Source of the DNA: Tritonibacter scottomollicae
Lineage (GTDB): Bacteria; Pseudomonadota; Alphaproteobacteria; Rhodobacterales; Rhodobacteraceae
Length of the DNA: 64,000 nucleotides
Direction of reading: 5' to 3'
NCBI RefSeq assembly: GCF_003003215.1
Contig: NZ_PVUF01000002.1
Coordinates: forward strand, 62,001 to 126,000
Below are positions 62,485 through 64,000 of this stretch, in pieces. How positions within the stretch are numbered: position 1 is the stretch's first letter; the number at the start of each line of letters is the position of its first letter. The notes under the pieces are model-generated. The model ran no database searches. It had not been told where the DNA came from and saw only the letters and a list, made by a program, of their open reading frames with translations. The translations under genes and the position numbers were made by a program.

Positions 62485-62512
62485 AAGGGGCCGCAGTGGC
62501 CCCTTCATCCTT
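62485..62512. terminator. bidirectional terminator between msrA and rbsK
   Basis: AAGGGGCC pairs with GGCCCCTT around GCAGT. Plus-strand T-rich stretch follows and on the minus strand the stem is followed by TTTTT. It ends both genes. Confidence 0.85.
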
Positions 62513-62548
62513 TTTACCCCGTGCAGCTTGTGATGGAATCCACGGTGC

Positions 62549-63421
62549 CTAGAATTTCGCCTCCTGGACTTCCTTCAGATCCGGGATCACATCCGCAGCG
62601 CCGTGGCGCGTGACCATCAAGGCACCTGCCCGCGACGCCTGTGTCATCGCCTGTGCCATCGGCAACCCTCGATCCAGCGCCGCCAGCACATAGCCCGTAA
62701 ACGTGTCCCCTGCCCCAGTGGTATCCACGGGCGTAACGCGTTGCGCTGGGACATCTATCTTTGAACCGTCTCGACCATTGAAATGGCGTGCCCCCTTTGC
62801 CCCCAGAGTGACGATCACATCGTCAACACCGAGATCTTGCGGGGCCTTGCCGGTGGCAGCTTGTAGCTGCGCCGCTTCGACCTCGTTCAGGAACAGCAGA
62901 TCGATGAACGGTAGCACGGCCTGCACCGCCTCGGCATCAAAAGGCGCGGCGGCGTAGGCGACACGCAGGCCAATCTGATGACCGATCCGTGCGGCTTCGG
63001 CCTGCATGTTGGTTTCATTCTGCATCAGCAGTATGTCCCCGGCATTGGCAGCCGTGAGTGCCTGACCGATCTGATCTTCGGTCAGGGCACGGTTGGCACC
63101 CGGGTAGAGAATGATCTGGTTCTCACCGCTTGGATCAACTGCAATGATCGCGTGACCGGTGGCGGTGTCCAGCTGCGCTATGTAACGCGTATCGACACCA
63201 TATTCAGTCAGGCGATCAACGGTCCATTTGCCCTCCGGACCGATCGCACCAATGTGGCAAGCATGCGCCCCGGCCCGGGCCGCAGCAACGGACATATTGG
63301 CTCCCTTGCCGCCCAGCCCCTGATCAAAGGAGCTGGCCGCAAGTGTTTCACCGGGCTCCGGCATATGTGGCAGAGCATAAACCATGTCGATGTTGATCGA
63401 CCCGAGGTTCCAGATTGCCAT
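62549..63421 (-). CDS. rbsK: ribokinase (PfkB family)
   Basis: Phosphorylates ribose, 290 residues. It has the N-terminal AIWNLGSINIDMVYALPHMP and SSFDQGLGGKGANMSVAAAR. Near the end are the anion-hole and catalytic base DTTGAGDTFTGYVLAALDRG. The SGENQIILYPGANRAL segment is typical for ribokinases. No ribose transporter is in the window, so its context gives no further support. Confidence 0.92.
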   Translation of the reverse strand: MAIWNLGSINIDMVYALPHMPEPGETLAASSFDQGLGGKGANMSVAAARAGAHACHIGAIGPEGKWTVDRLTEYGVDTRYIAQLDTATGHAIIAVDPSGENQIILYPGANRALTEDQIGQALTAANAGDILLMQNETNMQAEAARIGHQIGLRVAYAAAPFDAEAVQAVLPFIDLLFLNEVEAAQLQAATGKAPQDLGVDDVIVTLGAKGARHFNGRDGSKIDVPAQRVTPVDTTGAGDTFTGYVLAALDRGLPMAQAMTQASRAGALMVTRHGAADVIPDLKEVQEAKF

Positions 63422-63442
63422 GGTGATGCGTCTCCCCGTGCG

Positions 63443-64000
63443 TCAGCCGATATTACAAGCCGCCAGAACGGCCATGTTCAGCACGTCATTGGCGGTCGAA
63501 CTGGTAGAACAGATCTGGATCGGCTTGTCGACGCCGGACAGGATCGGACCCACAACGGTCGCACCCCCCATTTCCTGCATCAACTTGACCGAGATCGAGG
63601 CCGAGTGCCGCGCTGGAACCACCAGAATGTTGGCGGGGCCAGACAGACGCTGGAACGGGTAGTGCTCCTGAGCCTTGGCGTTCAGCGCCACATCCACGGT
63701 CATTTCGCCTTCGTATTCGAAATCCACCCCGCGTTTATCAAGCACGGTTGGCGCGATATGCATCTTCTCGGCGCGTTCCGAGACCGGATAGCCGAAGGTG
63801 GAGAAGCTGACGAAGGCCACGCGCGGCTCCAGACCCATATGGCGGGCAACACCGGCGGCGCGTTCCGCAATGGTGGCGAGATCATTCTCGTTTGGCCATT
63901 CATGCACCAGCGTATCGCCGATCAGAACGATCCGCCCCTTGTGCAAAAGCGCTGTGACCCCAGCAGCCCCATGGTCGGCATCCGCATCAAAGACGTGGTT
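63443..64000 (-). CDS. maeB: NADP-dependent malic enzyme MaeB, C-terminal phosphotransacetylase-like domain (5' end beyond window)
   Basis: The visible 185 residues are the C-terminal end of a protein whose start lies right of the window. They include VFDADADHGAAGVTALLHKG, LVHEWPNENDLATIAERAAG and VAFVSFSTFGYPVSERAEKM. The end is SASISVKLMQEMGGATVVGP, typical of the phosphate acetyltransferase domain fused to malic enzyme. That domain is thought to be regulatory, controlled by acetyl-CoA, not catalytic. The N-terminal malic domain is not seen, so a free phosphotransacetylase is the less likely alternative. Confidence 0.87.
   Translation of the reverse strand, partial: NHVFDADADHGAAGVTALLHKGRIVLIGDTLVHEWPNENDLATIAERAAGVARHMGLEPRVAFVSFSTFGYPVSERAEKMHIAPTVLDKRGVDFEYEGEMTVDVALNAKAQEHYPFQRLSGPANILVVPARHSASISVKLMQEMGGATVVGPILSGVDKPIQICSTSSTANDVLNMAVLAACNIG

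Noticed and set aside
1-64000. CRISPR arrays, prophage, integrase or restriction systems
   Set aside because: No regularly spaced direct repeats and no genes of these kinds were seen.

Overview
This window is a continuous stretch of an alphaproteobacterial chromosome. It has the gene set and protein style of the marine Roseobacter group in Rhodobacteraceae (Phaeobacter, Ruegeria or Leisingera-like). The assignment rests on FlaF/FlbT flagellin control, the spuC/pot polyamine genes, a bacterial voltage-gated sodium channel, GC-rich coding DNA and dense ATGA-coupled operons. It is my inference; no marker-gene comparison could be made. I see no tRNA, rRNA, CRISPR array, prophage or intact insertion sequence.

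Positions 1-13.8 kb form a polyamine uptake and catabolism island. A minus-strand ABC importer (ATPase, binding protein and two permeases with unusual extensions) runs off the left edge. It is followed by a SpuC-like aminotransferase, a GntR/FCD regulator, and a plus-strand operon of potFGHI ending in a PuuB/OrdL-like FAD oxidase. A choline/aminoglycoside-kinase-like gene converges on that oxidase.

Positions 13.9-20.9 kb are flagellar: flgD and fliK on minus, then a FlgJ-like rod-binding protein, FlgN-like chaperone, flagellin, flaF, flbT and a DUF1217 protein with four internal repeats on plus. A decayed IS66 transposase follows. Next come a PstS-like/OmpA fusion with a membrane-anchored partner, secA, a parvulin isomerase, argJ and mutT.

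Positions 29.7-35.2 kb carry the rimP-nusA-ylxR-infB operon on minus. Its strong promoter is followed by a leader with an intrinsic terminator directly before the rimP ribosome binding site. Upstream are a one-lobed family-5 binding protein coupled to pip, then ubiG, and a marR/nitrilase/grxC/comF operon.

Positions 40.6-53.8 kb hold a methyltransferase, hemH, a tiny exported protein, two L,D-transpeptidases and a CAP-domain lipoprotein. They are followed by a sodium channel in a run with an RNA methyltransferase and two ABC exporter half-transporters, then cca-nudix-hslO.

Positions 53.9-64 kb hold a NUDIX gene, a receiver-PP2C phosphatase divergent from an HPt protein, ilvA, a membrane protein, argG and small DUF genes. 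They are followed by an SCP2-domain protein, a sulfotransferase-like protein, an exported MsrA, ribokinase and the 3' part of maeB. Most genes are housekeeping or ordinary accessory genes. I found no clearly new multi-gene system. The best leads are the rimP leader, the repeat-bearing DUF1217 protein, the PstS-OmpA pair, the receiver-PP2C/HPt pair and the sodium channel.
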